NCBI RefSeq assembly: GCF_017255415.1
Contig: NZ_JAFJZZ010000001.1
Span: 62,001-126,000 of the forward strand
DNA length: 64,000 nt
Source: Clostridium aminobutyricum
GTDB lineage: Bacteria > Bacillota > Clostridia > Peptostreptococcales > Anaerovoracaceae
Direction: 5' to 3'
A model generated the notes under the pieces. The model was not told the DNA's origin. It made no database searches and saw only the letters and a program-made list of their open reading frames with translations. Below, one piece after another: positions 8,554 to 17,403 of this stretch; position 1 is the first letter of the stretch, and every line of letters begins with the position of its first letter. The position numbers and the translations under genes are program-made.

Positions 8554-9394
8554 AAATATAGAAACGTTTATTGGCTGTGAGTCCTCTTTTGAAGAAGCGG
8601 AAATTGTCCTTTTCGGTGCTCCTTTTGACTCGACGACCTCTTATCGTCCGGGAACCCGATTTGCGAGCAGAACCATGCGGGCAGAGTCCTTCGGGCTTGA
8701 AACGTACAGTCCTTATCAGGATAAAGATTTGACGGGAATCCATGTATTTGACGGAGGTGATTTGGAATTGCCCTTTGGGAATACCGAAAGGGCATTAAAC
8801 GAAATCAGAGAGGCCGCTCAAGAAATAGTAGATGCCGATAAAATTCCTTGCATGATTGGCGGGGAGCATTTAGTGACGTTGGGCGCAGTGAAAGCGGTTT
8901 TCGAAAAATATCCGGATTTGCATGTGATCCATTTCGATGCGCATACGGACTTAAGAGACGACTACTTGGGGGAATCTCTTTCCCATGCAACGGTGATACG
9001 AAGAATATGGGACTTAGTGGGAGACCATAAAATTTTTCAATTTGGGATTCGAAGCGGAGACCGAACGGAATTTAATTGGGCGAAGGAACACACCGATCTG
9101 CATAAGTTTAACTTTGAAGGCTTAGAACAAGCCGTAGAGGCTTGCAAAGGACACCCGGTGTATTTCACTATTGACCTGGATGTAATGGATCCTTCTGCTT
9201 TTCCGGGAACAGGTACCCCGGAGGCAGGCGGAGTGACGTTTCTGGAATTATTAACTGCTATAGGTAAAGTTGGAAAGCTTGATATTGTTGGGATGGATGT
9301 CAACGAACTGTCTCCGATTTATGACCAATCGGGAGCATCCACAGCTGTGGCCTGTAAAGTACTGAGAGAATTACTGCTTGCAGTGAATAAATAA
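8543..9394 (+). CDS. speB: Agmatinase/ureohydrolase family
   Basis: A 283-residue ureohydrolase. It has the binuclear manganese motifs in order: GGEH (around residue 108), HFDAHTD (around 133) and DLDVMDPSAFPGTGTPE (around 210-226), the last being the usual agmatinase/arginase substrate region. Agmatinase hydrolyses agmatine to putrescine and urea. Related ureohydrolases can act on N1-aminopropylagmatine to give spermidine directly, which is possible here given the operon. It overlaps speE by 11 bases and is followed by the dehydrogenase gene after 43 bases. Confidence 0.9.
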   Translation: MWNKNIETFIGCESSFEEAEIVLFGAPFDSTTSYRPGTRFASRTMRAESFGLETYSPYQDKDLTGIHVFDGGDLELPFGNTERALNEIREAAQEIVDADKIPCMIGGEHLVTLGAVKAVFEKYPDLHVIHFDAHTDLRDDYLGESLSHATVIRRIWDLVGDHKIFQFGIRSGDRTEFNWAKEHTDLHKFNFEGLEQAVEACKGHPVYFTIDLDVMDPSAFPGTGTPEAGGVTFLELLTAIGKVGKLDIVGMDVNELSPIYDQSGASTAVACKVLRELLLAVNK

Positions 9395-9437
9395 AAATGT
9401 TATTGCAATATTTTAAAAAGGATAGGAGAAAAGAAAA

Positions 9438-10640
9438 ATGGGAAAAGCGTTAATCATTGGTTGTGGTGGAGTAGCAGGGGTTGCCATTCATAAGTGCTGT
9501 CAGAACAGCGAAGTTTTTGAAGAAATTATGATTGCAAGCCGTACAAAAAGTAAATGTGATAAATTAAAGGAAGAATTGGAAGGAAAAACTAAAACCATTA
9601 TTCATACAGCACAAGTCGATGCAGACAATGTGGATGAATTAGTTGCGTTAATCAACGATTTTAAACCGCAGCTGGTGTTAAACCTCGCCCTTCCATATCA
9701 GGATTTAACCATTATGGATGCTTGTCTGGCAACAAAGACACATTATATCGATACAGCAAACTATGAACCGATTGATACGGCTAAATTCGAATATAAGTGG
9801 CAGTGGGCTTATCGTGAAAAATTTAAAGAAGCAGGTATCATCGGTTTGCTTGGAAGCGGCTTTGACCCTGGCGTAACCGGTGTATTTTCAGCCTATGCAA
9901 TGAAGCACTATTTTGACGAAATCAATTATATTGATATTTTAGACTGCAATGGCGGTGACCACGGCTATCCGTTTGCCACAAACTTTAATCCTGAGATCAA
10001 TATCCGTGAAGTTTCCGCTAACGGAAGTTATTGGGAAAACGGTGATTGGGTTGAAACGGAACCGATGGAGATAAAGAAAGAATATGACTTTAAAAGCGTA
10101 GGAATGAAAGATATGTATCTTCTTCATCACGAAGAATTAGAATCTCTTGCACTAAATATCAAGGGTATCAAGCGGATTCGTTTCTTTATGACTTTCGGCC
10201 AGAGCTACCTAACGCATTTAAAGTGTCTTGAAAACGTAGGAATGACTTCCATTGAACCGATTGAATACGAAGGAAAGCAGATTGTTCCGCTTCAGTTCTT
10301 AAAAGCTGTTTTACCGGATCCTGCAAGCCTTGGCCCAAGAACAGTAGGAAAGACAAACATCGGTTGTATTTTCCAAGGGAAGAAGGACGGGCAGGACAAG
10401 ACGTACTATGTATACAATATCTGTGATCACCAAGAATGCTATAAAGAAGTCGGCTCACAGGCAATCAGCTATACAACAGGTGTTCCTGCTATGATCGGTG
10501 CCATGATGATCATGAACGGAACTTGGACCGGAGCAGGCGTATATAATATTGAAGAATTTGATCCGGATCCATTCATGGAAGCATTAAATAAATGGGGACT
10601 TCCTTGGGAAGAAGATTTTAACCCAACGTTGGTTGACTAA
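9438..10640 (+). CDS. Saccharopine dehydrogenase-like carboxynorspermidine/carboxyspermidine synthase
   Basis: A 400-residue protein with an N-terminal Rossmann domain (IIGCGGVAGVA near residue 5) and the saccharopine-dehydrogenase-like C-terminal domain. It is followed after two bases by an NspC-type decarboxylase gene. Enzymes in this arrangement condense aspartate semialdehyde with a diamine using NADPH: putrescine gives carboxyspermidine, diaminopropane gives carboxynorspermidine, and agmatine gives carboxyaminopropylagmatine. With speA and speB in the same operon, the putrescine or agmatine version is most likely. Sequence alone does not settle the substrate. Confidence 0.85.
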   Translation: MGKALIIGCGGVAGVAIHKCCQNSEVFEEIMIASRTKSKCDKLKEELEGKTKTIIHTAQVDADNVDELVALINDFKPQLVLNLALPYQDLTIMDACLATKTHYIDTANYEPIDTAKFEYKWQWAYREKFKEAGIIGLLGSGFDPGVTGVFSAYAMKHYFDEINYIDILDCNGGDHGYPFATNFNPEINIREVSANGSYWENGDWVETEPMEIKKEYDFKSVGMKDMYLLHHEELESLALNIKGIKRIRFFMTFGQSYLTHLKCLENVGMTSIEPIEYEGKQIVPLQFLKAVLPDPASLGPRTVGKTNIGCIFQGKKDGQDKTYYVYNICDHQECYKEVGSQAISYTTGVPAMIGAMMIMNGTWTGAGVYNIEEFDPDPFMEALNKWGLPWEEDFNPTLVD

Positions 10641-10651
10641 GGATGGGAACC

Positions 10652-11782
10652 ATGACATTACAAACAATTCATACCCCAAGCTATGTAGTGGATGAGGAAC
10701 TCCTGATTAAGAATTTAGAAATCTTGAAGCATGTCATGGACGAGACGGGGTGCCGCATCCTACTGGCTCAGAAATGTTTCTCTATGTTTTCCGTCTATCC
10801 GTTGATCGGCAACTATCTGAACGGAACGACAGCAAGCGGTCTATTTGAGGCAAAATTAGGCAAAGAACACATGGGTGGCGAAACCCATGTGTATGCCGCT
10901 GCCTTCAGAGAGGATGAAATCGATGAGATTTTAGAAGTTTGTGACCATATCGTATTCAATTCTTTTTCACAATGGGAGCGTTTTAAGGAGAAGGCGCTGA
11001 AATCCGGTAAGGAATGCGGGCTTCGTATCAATCCACAGTGTTCCACACAGGAAGGCCACGAGATCTATGATCCTTGTGCTCCTTTTTCCAGAATGGGCAT
11101 CACGAAAGAACAGTTTCGGGAAGAGCTTTTGGAAGGTATCAGCGGACTGCATTTTCATACGCTTTGTGAGCAGAATTCGGATGCATTGGTGACTACCTTG
11201 GAAGCGTTTGAAGAACAGTTCGGCCCTTATTTATATCAAATGAAATGGGTGAATTTCGGAGGCGGGCATCACATTACCAGAGACGATTATGATCGAGATA
11301 CCCTCATCAAAACGATTAAACAAATTCGTGAGAAATATGAGGTAGAGGTTTATCTGGAACCGGGTGAAGCCGTGGCACTGAATGCCGGAACCTTGGTCTC
11401 AACCGTGCTGGATATCGTGCACAATGGGATGGATATTGCTATTTTGGATACTTCGGCTGCTTGTCATATGCCGGACGTACTTGAAATGCCGTATCGTCCT
11501 CCGATTATCGGGGGAAAGCTTCCCGGGGAAAATCCGTATACTTATCGGTTGGCTGGACCTACTTGTCTGTCCGGCGACGTGATTGGGGACTATTCCTTTG
11601 AAAAACCGCTTCAAGTTGGAGACCGTGTGATTTTTTGTGATATGGCAATTTACTCCATGGTAAAAAATAATACGTTTAACGGAATGAATCTGCCCCATAT
11701 TGCATGGAAAGAAAAAAATAAAGATAGCATAACTATTATAAAAGAATTTGGCTATATGGATTTTAAAAATCGGCTTTCTTAA
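10652..11782 (+). CDS. nspC: Carboxynorspermidine/carboxyspermidine decarboxylase
   Basis: A fold-type III (alanine racemase-like barrel) PLP decarboxylase of about 376 residues. The PLP lysine is in LLAQKCFSMF near the N-terminus, and the glycine-rich phosphate-binding stretch is NFGGGHH. EPGEAVALNAG and the C-terminal CDMA-Y region belong to the family. I prefer the ATG at 10652, spaced 8 bases from AAGGA; an ATG at 10643 is also in frame. It decarboxylates the product of the preceding dehydrogenase to give spermidine or its relative, and ends the polyamine operon. Confidence 0.88.
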   Translation: MTLQTIHTPSYVVDEELLIKNLEILKHVMDETGCRILLAQKCFSMFSVYPLIGNYLNGTTASGLFEAKLGKEHMGGETHVYAAAFREDEIDEILEVCDHIVFNSFSQWERFKEKALKSGKECGLRINPQCSTQEGHEIYDPCAPFSRMGITKEQFREELLEGISGLHFHTLCEQNSDALVTTLEAFEEQFGPYLYQMKWVNFGGGHHITRDDYDRDTLIKTIKQIREKYEVEVYLEPGEAVALNAGTLVSTVLDIVHNGMDIAILDTSAACHMPDVLEMPYRPPIIGGKLPGENPYTYRLAGPTCLSGDVIGDYSFEKPLQVGDRVIFCDMAIYSMVKNNTFNGMNLPHIAWKEKNKDSITIIKEFGYMDFKNRLS

Positions 11783-11896
11783 AATTTTATGATAATTTAT
11801 GAAGTTTTCATATAATGTTCACAAAATTGTAGTATAGTAAGAGAGGATAAAATTTATAATAAAGCCATAAAATGGTGGAAACGGAGACAATTAATA

Positions 11897-12373
11897 ATGA
11901 AACTTAAAAAAAATTCGGGTGCTAAATCAAAGATTTCAATCCTCTTGTATGTGGTCGCTGCGATTGTAGCAGTTTTCGGAATTGCAATGCTATCTGTAAA
12001 TATTTATATTTTTAAATCTACAATCAGCCAGTATGTGGCTCAGGGTTATCCGGCAGAGCTGGTAATGCAAAGTCTGATTCCAAGCCAATTGCTTCCTGGA
12101 ATATTTGAACCGATTGCGTTATATGGCGGACTGGCGTTTGTACTCATTGGTGTAGGAGTGGCGAACAGTAAAATTGCTGCACACTTTGCAAGTGTAACAG
12201 CAGAAGAATTTAATACGTTTGATGCGGATGAAATACCGGTTCTTGAATCGGATGAATACGGCACTGAGTATGCAGATGCTATAGAACCGATAGAATCAGA
12301 AGAAGAAGCACAGGATATCGCTGATTTAGAAGATTCGGAGATCACTGATGCGGAAGAAACAAAAAACGCCTAA
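11897..12373 (+). CDS. Small membrane protein with acidic cytoplasmic-type tail
   Basis: A 158-residue protein of unknown family. It has two hydrophobic segments (about residues 14-40 and 70-95) and then a tail of some 60 residues dominated by Glu and Asp. It has no catalytic motif. It is monocistronic, 114 bases after the polyamine operon, and is closed by its own terminator. The acidic tail could bind polyamines or metal ions, but that is only a guess from composition and location. Confidence 0.65.
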   Translation: MKLKKNSGAKSKISILLYVVAAIVAVFGIAMLSVNIYIFKSTISQYVAQGYPAELVMQSLIPSQLLPGIFEPIALYGGLAFVLIGVGVANSKIAAHFASVTAEEFNTFDADEIPVLESDEYGTEYADAIEPIESEEEAQDIADLEDSEITDAEETKNA

Positions 12374-12381
12374 CGTTTTTT
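12361..12381 (+). terminator. Intrinsic terminator
   Basis: AAAAAACG and CGTTTTTT form an 8-bp stem around a 5-base loop. It overlaps the last codons of the acidic-tail membrane protein. Confidence 0.6.
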
Positions 12382-12457
12382 ATTACGTAGGAAAATATCG
12401 CTTGCGATAGGACGGAGTATCATAAAAAGCTACCGCTAAAACGCGACCGAATGGGAT

Positions 12458-13333
12458 CTAAAATCGCCTCGCAGAGGCTTTTTTTAGATATTCATATTCG
12501 ATGGCGTCCGTCGGACAAACGCTTTTACATCGTCCACATCGAATACATTCTAAACTGTTTGGATTTTCTAAAGGACTTACATTCATTTTGCATGCGTTTG
12601 CACAATCGTGGCAACGTATGCATTTTTTTTCATTTACCTTAATTTTATAGGCTGAAATTGGGTTAAATACGGAATAAATCGCACCTAAAGGACAAATATA
12701 TTTACAAAATGGGCGATAAATGATAATAGACGCTATAATGGTTATGACTAACAATAGCATTTTCCAAGCGTATAACCAACCGATCGTTTGCTGAAGGTTC
12801 TTATTCATAGCTACCAATGGTATACCGCCCTCCAGTGTTCCGGCAGGACAAATAAGCTTACAAAAATACGGTGTACCTTGTCCAATAATATCAACGATAA
12901 ATAGTGGCATTAGAATAACAAAAACGACCAATATTACATATTTTAATTTTCGTAAGAGCCGGTCTCCTTTAAAGCGAGTTATCTTTTTCCAGAAAGGGAT
13001 GTGATACAAACCTTCTTGTATTAAGCCAAAAGGACAGAGCCAGCCGCATGCAAAACGCCCTGTTAATGCACCGACAAAAATCAAGAATCCGACGATATAA
13101 TAGGAAAACTTGAATTCATAACTTCCTATAACAGCCTGCAACGATCCTATAGGACAAGATGCGATAGCTCCTGGGCACGAATAACAGTTCAGGCCCGGCA
13201 CACAAACGTTTTTTATCTTTCCTTGATAGATCTTTCCTTGAATAAAACCGATAATAAAACTGTTTGTAATCAGGGCCCACAGCAGCTGTATAAAATGTCT
13301 ATGTTTATCATTGTTACTGATTTTTCTATCCAA
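12458..13333 (-). CDS. NapH/YccM-like polyferredoxin membrane protein
   Basis: This roughly 291-residue protein most likely starts at a TTG (13333-13331) that overlaps the stop of the preceding small gene; longer in-frame starts would overlap it more. It has about four membrane segments, CxxxCP-type motifs on loops (CGWLCPFG, CKLICPAG, CKYICPLG) and two C-terminal [4Fe-4S] clusters (CIRCHDCANAC, CIRCGRCKSVCP). Such proteins pass electrons across the membrane. With a TlpA-like thioredoxin in the same operon, electron supply to an extracytoplasmic thiol-redox partner is likely. The last residues lie within a terminator hairpin. Confidence 0.82.
   Translation of the reverse strand: MDRKISNNDKHRHFIQLLWALITNSFIIGFIQGKIYQGKIKNVCVPGLNCYSCPGAIASCPIGSLQAVIGSYEFKFSYYIVGFLIFVGALTGRFACGWLCPFGLIQEGLYHIPFWKKITRFKGDRLLRKLKYVILVVFVILMPLFIVDIIGQGTPYFCKLICPAGTLEGGIPLVAMNKNLQQTIGWLYAWKMLLLVITIIASIIIYRPFCKYICPLGAIYSVFNPISAYKIKVNEKKCIRCHDCANACKMNVSPLENPNSLECIRCGRCKSVCPTDAIEYEYLKKASARRF
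12466..12486. terminator. Short terminator hairpin
   Basis: GCCTC and GAGGC form a 5-bp stem with a 3-base loop, followed on the plus strand by eight T. It lies within the 3' end of the minus-strand polyferredoxin gene, and could serve the plus-strand gene upstream. Confidence 0.5.
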
Positions 13334-13481
13334 TTCCGATACACTCCAAACATATATTGATTGCTTTTTCAAACATAACAGGAGTTTCCCCGCGAGAAAC
13401 TCCGTAAATGATTGAACATATGCCAATGAAGGCAATGAATATAGGAAAAAGGTTTGAATGCATCTTCTTTTCAGTCTGCAT
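13326..13481 (-). CDS. CD1871A-family CXXC-motif small membrane protein
   Basis: A 51-residue product with one membrane segment (about residues 11-27), a central RGE-x-P stretch and the C-terminal ICLECIGIG motif, a CxxC pair typical of the clostridial CD1871A family. A GAAAGGA site precedes the ATG at 13481. It lies between the TlpA-like lipoprotein gene and the polyferredoxin gene on the same strand. Its stop overlaps the TTG start of the polyferredoxin, pointing to translational coupling. It probably acts as a small redox or cluster-binding subunit, but no member's function is known to me. Confidence 0.8.
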   Translation of the reverse strand: MQTEKKMHSNLFPIFIAFIGICSIIYGVSRGETPVMFEKAINICLECIGIG

Positions 13482-13496
13482 AAAAGTTCCTTTCTG

Positions 13497-14087
13497 CTAT
13501 TTCTTCAGCTTTGCAAGTTCTTTTTCTATAATTTCAGTCCATTCTGCTTTGGAATGGGAACCCAAATAAGTTTCACCGACAATTTTACCGCTTTTATCAA
13601 CAAAGAATGATTCCGGTACAGAGTTGACTCCCTTTAATCGACCGTTACGAAGGACATCATCGGGTAATATAATGTCGTACTGTGCATTCGTTGATTGAAT
13701 GATCTGATTTAATTTATCTAATTTCGCTTGATCGATTTTACCATTTTCATTGACATCAAGAGGAATTCCGATTACATTAACTGACTTGTCGGCCATTTCT
13801 TTGTCTATTTCATTTAAATAAGGGATTTCGTTTATGCATGGCGAACACCAAGTTGTGAATAGATTCACAAGAGTCAGGTCATAATTAGAAAATATATCTT
13901 TTGTTACTTCATTTCCATTTAAATCCTGGGCTTTAAAATTGCCGATGTCTGTTGCATTGGCCTCAACGGATGAAATGGTATCGGCTGCATCTGTGTTATC
14001 ATTTATATCCCTTGATGTATAAGAGCATCCGGTAAATACAGAAACACTGAGGATTCCGACTAATAATAGTGAAAGTAATTTTTTCAT
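13497..14087 (-). CDS. TlpA/ResA-like thioredoxin lipoprotein
   Basis: A 196-residue protein with a lipoprotein signal peptide (VFTGC near residue 20) and a TlpA-like thioredoxin fold: the active site WCSPC around residues 86-90, the helix after it, and a cis-Pro region VPESFFVD. It should act outside the membrane as a thiol-disulfide reductant. The two genes downstream on the same strand encode a CxxC membrane peptide and a polyferredoxin, which could keep the WCSPC pair reduced. No cytochrome maturation genes are nearby. Confidence 0.88.
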   Translation of the reverse strand: MKKLLSLLLVGILSVSVFTGCSYTSRDINDNTDAADTISSVEANATDIGNFKAQDLNGNEVTKDIFSNYDLTLVNLFTTWCSPCINEIPYLNEIDKEMADKSVNVIGIPLDVNENGKIDQAKLDKLNQIIQSTNAQYDIILPDDVLRNGRLKGVNSVPESFFVDKSGKIVGETYLGSHSKAEWTEIIEKELAKLKK

Positions 14088-14266
14088 TTTGATTTTTCTC
14101 CTTTATTTTTTTAATAATTTTTGGCATAATTTTAAGTACATGCAGAAACTATAAGCGAAATGTAATTAAAACTGTATTTGATAGTTAGTATGACTAAAAT
14201 CAAAAAGATTACACCGACTTAATTTTAGAAATTTATTGCTTCAAAATAAGTAGAAAAGGTGAATTC

Positions 14267-16054
14267 ATGAAAAAAATAATAAATCTAGCCAATAAGCTAA
14301 AAGGCTTGAACGATGCAGTCGTTCGTTATCCGTTAACATCCCTGTTTTTGCTGGCAATTGCAGCAATTATTACGATTTCCATCCATTCAGACAAAAATTA
14401 TGAAGAATATATGTGGAGCTGTATATTTGGTGCCGTTCTATGTGCTGTTTTGCAATCTGCACACGAACGGTTTTTTAATAAACTCTCAAAAAGAGTCGCT
14501 TTAATGGGAATCGGTATTATATTGACCTTGTCTTATTTTTTATTAATAAATAACGCCCCTGAATTCAGTATGGAAATCAGTATAAGAACGTGGGTCGCAT
14601 TGATGGCATTATTTGTTGCCTTTATGTGGGTTCCGGTTTTTCGCAGCCGGTTCAGTTTTAATGAAAGCTTCATGGTTACCTTTAAAGCATTTTTCCATTC
14701 GTTGCTTTATGCCGTTGTTATTTTTTTAGGGTGCAGCTTGATACTGGCTGCTATCGATACACTAATTGTTCCGATAAATGGGAATGCCTATATGGATACT
14801 GCCAATATCGTTTTTGTGTTATTCTATCCGCTGTTTTTCCTTTCCTTGATCCCGACCTATCCGGGAAACCGTGATTATGAAGTGGGACTTGGAAGCTTTG
14901 AAGACCGTGAACGGCAACTGAACAAGGCCGCCTCTTGTCCAAGATTTTTAGAGGTACTTATTTCCTATATCATCATTCCGATTATAGAAATTTTTTCGGT
15001 GATCCTTGTAGTTTATATCGTTCTAAATATTAGAGGAGATTTTTGGACGGACAATCTATTGGAGCCTATGCTGATTTCTTATGCGATTGCTATTCTATTT
15101 GTGTATGTACTTTGCAGCACATTGGAAAATAAATTTTCCGCTTGGTTCCGGCTGATTTTCCCGAAAGTCTTGGTTCCTATCGTTCTTTTCCAGCTCGTAT
15201 CCTCTCTGATTATTTTGAGAGATTCAGGCGTTACGCATACCCGTTATTTTGTCATTTTGTTTGGCATTTTTGCAATTCTCTCCGGTGTTTTCATGAGTAT
15301 CGCTCCGGTTAGAAAGAACGGCGTACTCGCGGCTATGTTGATTGTTTTTTCCGTGGTAGCTATTACGCCGCCGATAGATGCATTTACAATCAGCCGTATT
15401 AGCCAAGAAAACAGGTTAAAGGGCGTACTTGTACAAAATAAAATGCTTGAAAACAATGAGATAAAGCCGAATGGGAATATTTCAGATGAAGATAAAAATA
15501 AGATCGTATCCTCCGTAGAATATTTGGATGCACTGAAATATACAGGTAAGATTTCTTGGTTCCCTAAAGACTTTGCTATTTATGAAGACTTCTACGACAC
15601 CTTTGGATTTTATAAATATGATATCCCTGATAAAGAATATAAAAATATTTATGTAGCTTTTAATACCGAAAAGCCGGTAGCAATTGAAGAATATGGTTAT
15701 TTTACGCGCACCTCTGTGAATAGTAATGACAGCGGAAAAATGACTGTTTGCACGATAACACAACAGGACAAAACGTACACGATGATAAAAGAAAAGGGAG
15801 GCGAATCCCAAAAGATAACGATTCTAGACGAAAAGAATAATGAGATCATTTATTTTAATACGAATGAAATATTCTCAAGATATAAGAGCTACGCCATAGA
15901 CCAGTCCCGATTATCGGAAGAGGAAGCTACATTTTTGGTTGAGAATGAGAAAGCTAAACTGAAACTGCTCGTTCAAGAAGCCAATCTTAGTCTCTCTCCT
16001 AATCAGCCGTTCTATTATGCTGATTTATATATTTTGGTACAATTAAAGGAATAG
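14267..16054 (+). CDS. DUF4153 family membrane protein
   Basis: A 595-residue protein. The first ~380 residues carry about 10-11 hydrophobic segments and match the DUF4153 family in layout. The C-terminal ~200 residues are hydrophilic, mixed alpha/beta, and probably face the outside. The function of DUF4153 is unknown. It is transcribed divergently from the TlpA operon, with a GAAAAGGTG ribosome site before the ATG, and is monocistronic. Confidence 0.8.
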   Translation: MKKIINLANKLKGLNDAVVRYPLTSLFLLAIAAIITISIHSDKNYEEYMWSCIFGAVLCAVLQSAHERFFNKLSKRVALMGIGIILTLSYFLLINNAPEFSMEISIRTWVALMALFVAFMWVPVFRSRFSFNESFMVTFKAFFHSLLYAVVIFLGCSLILAAIDTLIVPINGNAYMDTANIVFVLFYPLFFLSLIPTYPGNRDYEVGLGSFEDRERQLNKAASCPRFLEVLISYIIIPIIEIFSVILVVYIVLNIRGDFWTDNLLEPMLISYAIAILFVYVLCSTLENKFSAWFRLIFPKVLVPIVLFQLVSSLIILRDSGVTHTRYFVILFGIFAILSGVFMSIAPVRKNGVLAAMLIVFSVVAITPPIDAFTISRISQENRLKGVLVQNKMLENNEIKPNGNISDEDKNKIVSSVEYLDALKYTGKISWFPKDFAIYEDFYDTFGFYKYDIPDKEYKNIYVAFNTEKPVAIEEYGYFTRTSVNSNDSGKMTVCTITQQDKTYTMIKEKGGESQKITILDEKNNEIIYFNTNEIFSRYKSYAIDQSRLSEEEATFLVENEKAKLKLLVQEANLSLSPNQPFYYADLYILVQLKE

Positions 16055-16065
16055 AATAAAGGAAA

Positions 16066-16135
16066 ATTCGAACACCCAACGCTTTTTGGATTCGTTGAAT
16101 GAATCAACCGATCCATCGGTGTTGGTTGTTCGAAT
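16066..16135. terminator. Long hairpin terminator between convergent genes
   Basis: A 15-base arm ATTCGAACACCCAAC (16066-16080) pairs with 16121-16135, one mismatch, around a 40-base loop that can itself fold. It lies between the DUF4153 and DUF3892 genes. The ATTCGAACA arm recurs in the terminators near 42.05 and 42.9 kb. Confidence 0.6.
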
Positions 16136-16140
16136 AAAAC

Positions 16141-16377
16141 CTATTGAAAGGTAGGTAATGCTGAAATCGCATCGATTGTATCACTATTAGGGTCATTTCT
16201 CAGGAATTCTCCGCCGTCTTTTCCGCGGACAACGATAGTACCGTCTATCCGTCCTTCTTTTGCCATCAATATTGCATGATTGATTGGCACAACTATTTCA
16301 TTTTCAAGCATTACATCGGTTATATCTCCCTCTTTATTTTTTTTGATCTTTATGATCTTGCTTGTCTGTCTTGACAT
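16141..16377 (-). CDS. DUF3892 domain protein
   Basis: A 78-residue protein matching the DUF3892 pattern: an N-terminal strand ending in D-G-D-I-T, a middle helix (A-x-x-M-A-K-E-G-x-I-D-G), then VRGKDGGEFLRNDP-D and a C-terminal LPTF. The family is common in Firmicutes and has no known function. It starts after a GGGAGAAAT site and stands alone between two terminators. Confidence 0.8.
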   Translation of the reverse strand: MSRQTSKIIKIKKNKEGDITDVMLENEIVVPINHAILMAKEGRIDGTIVVRGKDGGEFLRNDPNSDTIDAISALPTFQ

Positions 16378-16553
16378 ATGATTTCTCCCATCCTATTACA
16401 AGTTTGTTAACGTCTCTTTCGGATATCTATTAAGTATTTACAAAATAAATTTGAAATATTCGCACGGAGAGAGAGCAGACTTTCATTTATTTTGTAACAA
16501 AACAAATGGGAGTGTTTATCATAGAATAAGGGAAAATATAAGGGAGTGAAAGT

Positions 16554-17348
16554 ATGCGTATCTCGCAATTATATCCTGTTGCTGTTCAAACCTATATAGA
16601 TGGCCGAAACAATGGCGACGACAGGATGACAGAATGCATTGTGGTTGGAAAATGCAATACCAATATCTATTATGCATCTGATTTGATCTTTCCGCCAATT
16701 TTGCTAGGTGATGATGAAGTTGTCCAACGTGCTGTTTTGAAAATGTTTTGCAAAAGAGTATGCGGCTCCTTTGAAAATATAAATGTATGTATCAATGACA
16801 GTAATAACTGCATCCGAGTAGATCAAATGGGAATCTATGCGTGGGATGTGACTAAGAGTATAAATTTAAATAACAGAGAGCGTTTTGTAGTATGCGCGCA
16901 TACAAAGGACCTGATCAATACTTGCACGATAAGGGAATTTGAAGCTTTTGAGTGTCATACAAAACCTGTTCTGGAACTTACTATTGCAAATGAAATGCCG
17001 GAATCTCAGCATCGGTTTGTGAACCTTGTAAAGGAATATTGGGTGGATGACATATGGAAAAATACAGAGTGGATTGATACCAGCTGGTTTGAAGATTATT
17101 ATTTTTTCATTGAGAATGTAAGCGGAAATGTGGTAGAGTTTATGCTGGAAATAAGCCCGGACAAAAATATGGTGTTTCAAGATACCGGACCCATTGCTTT
17201 GGCCGCTCAGGAAACTGCTTATTTGCAACCGATGAGGGTTGCTCAATTTCTGAGACTATCCTATAAAAATGTTGCCGTAAGCCAATCAAATCAGATTAGA
17301 ATCTGTTTTCAAGGCAAAAAAGAAAAGAAAAGAATGGCAATTTCATGA
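16554..17348 (+). CDS. Surface-type protein with DNRLRE-like and DUF6385-like regions
   Basis: A 264-residue protein with no signal peptide. The N-terminal ~135 residues resemble DNRLRE-type beta-sandwich regions (an RISQLYP start, then a strand-rich stretch ending in VLELTI). The C-terminal ~115 residues (from FVNLVKEYWVDD) resemble the DUF6385 domain, also present at the end of the next gene's product. Proteins of this kind are often on spore or cell surfaces of Clostridia. It is followed 55 bases later by the repeat-containing protein, so the two are probably co-expressed. The family assignment is from memory. Confidence 0.6.
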   Translation: MRISQLYPVAVQTYIDGRNNGDDRMTECIVVGKCNTNIYYASDLIFPPILLGDDEVVQRAVLKMFCKRVCGSFENINVCINDSNNCIRVDQMGIYAWDVTKSINLNNRERFVVCAHTKDLINTCTIREFEAFECHTKPVLELTIANEMPESQHRFVNLVKEYWVDDIWKNTEWIDTSWFEDYYFFIENVSGNVVEFMLEISPDKNMVFQDTGPIALAAQETAYLQPMRVAQFLRLSYKNVAVSQSNQIRICFQGKKEKKRMAIS

Positions 17349-17403
17349 TACTGACATATTATAATTGAGGGTAACACCAAAACCAAATATGGAGTGATTT
17401 AAC

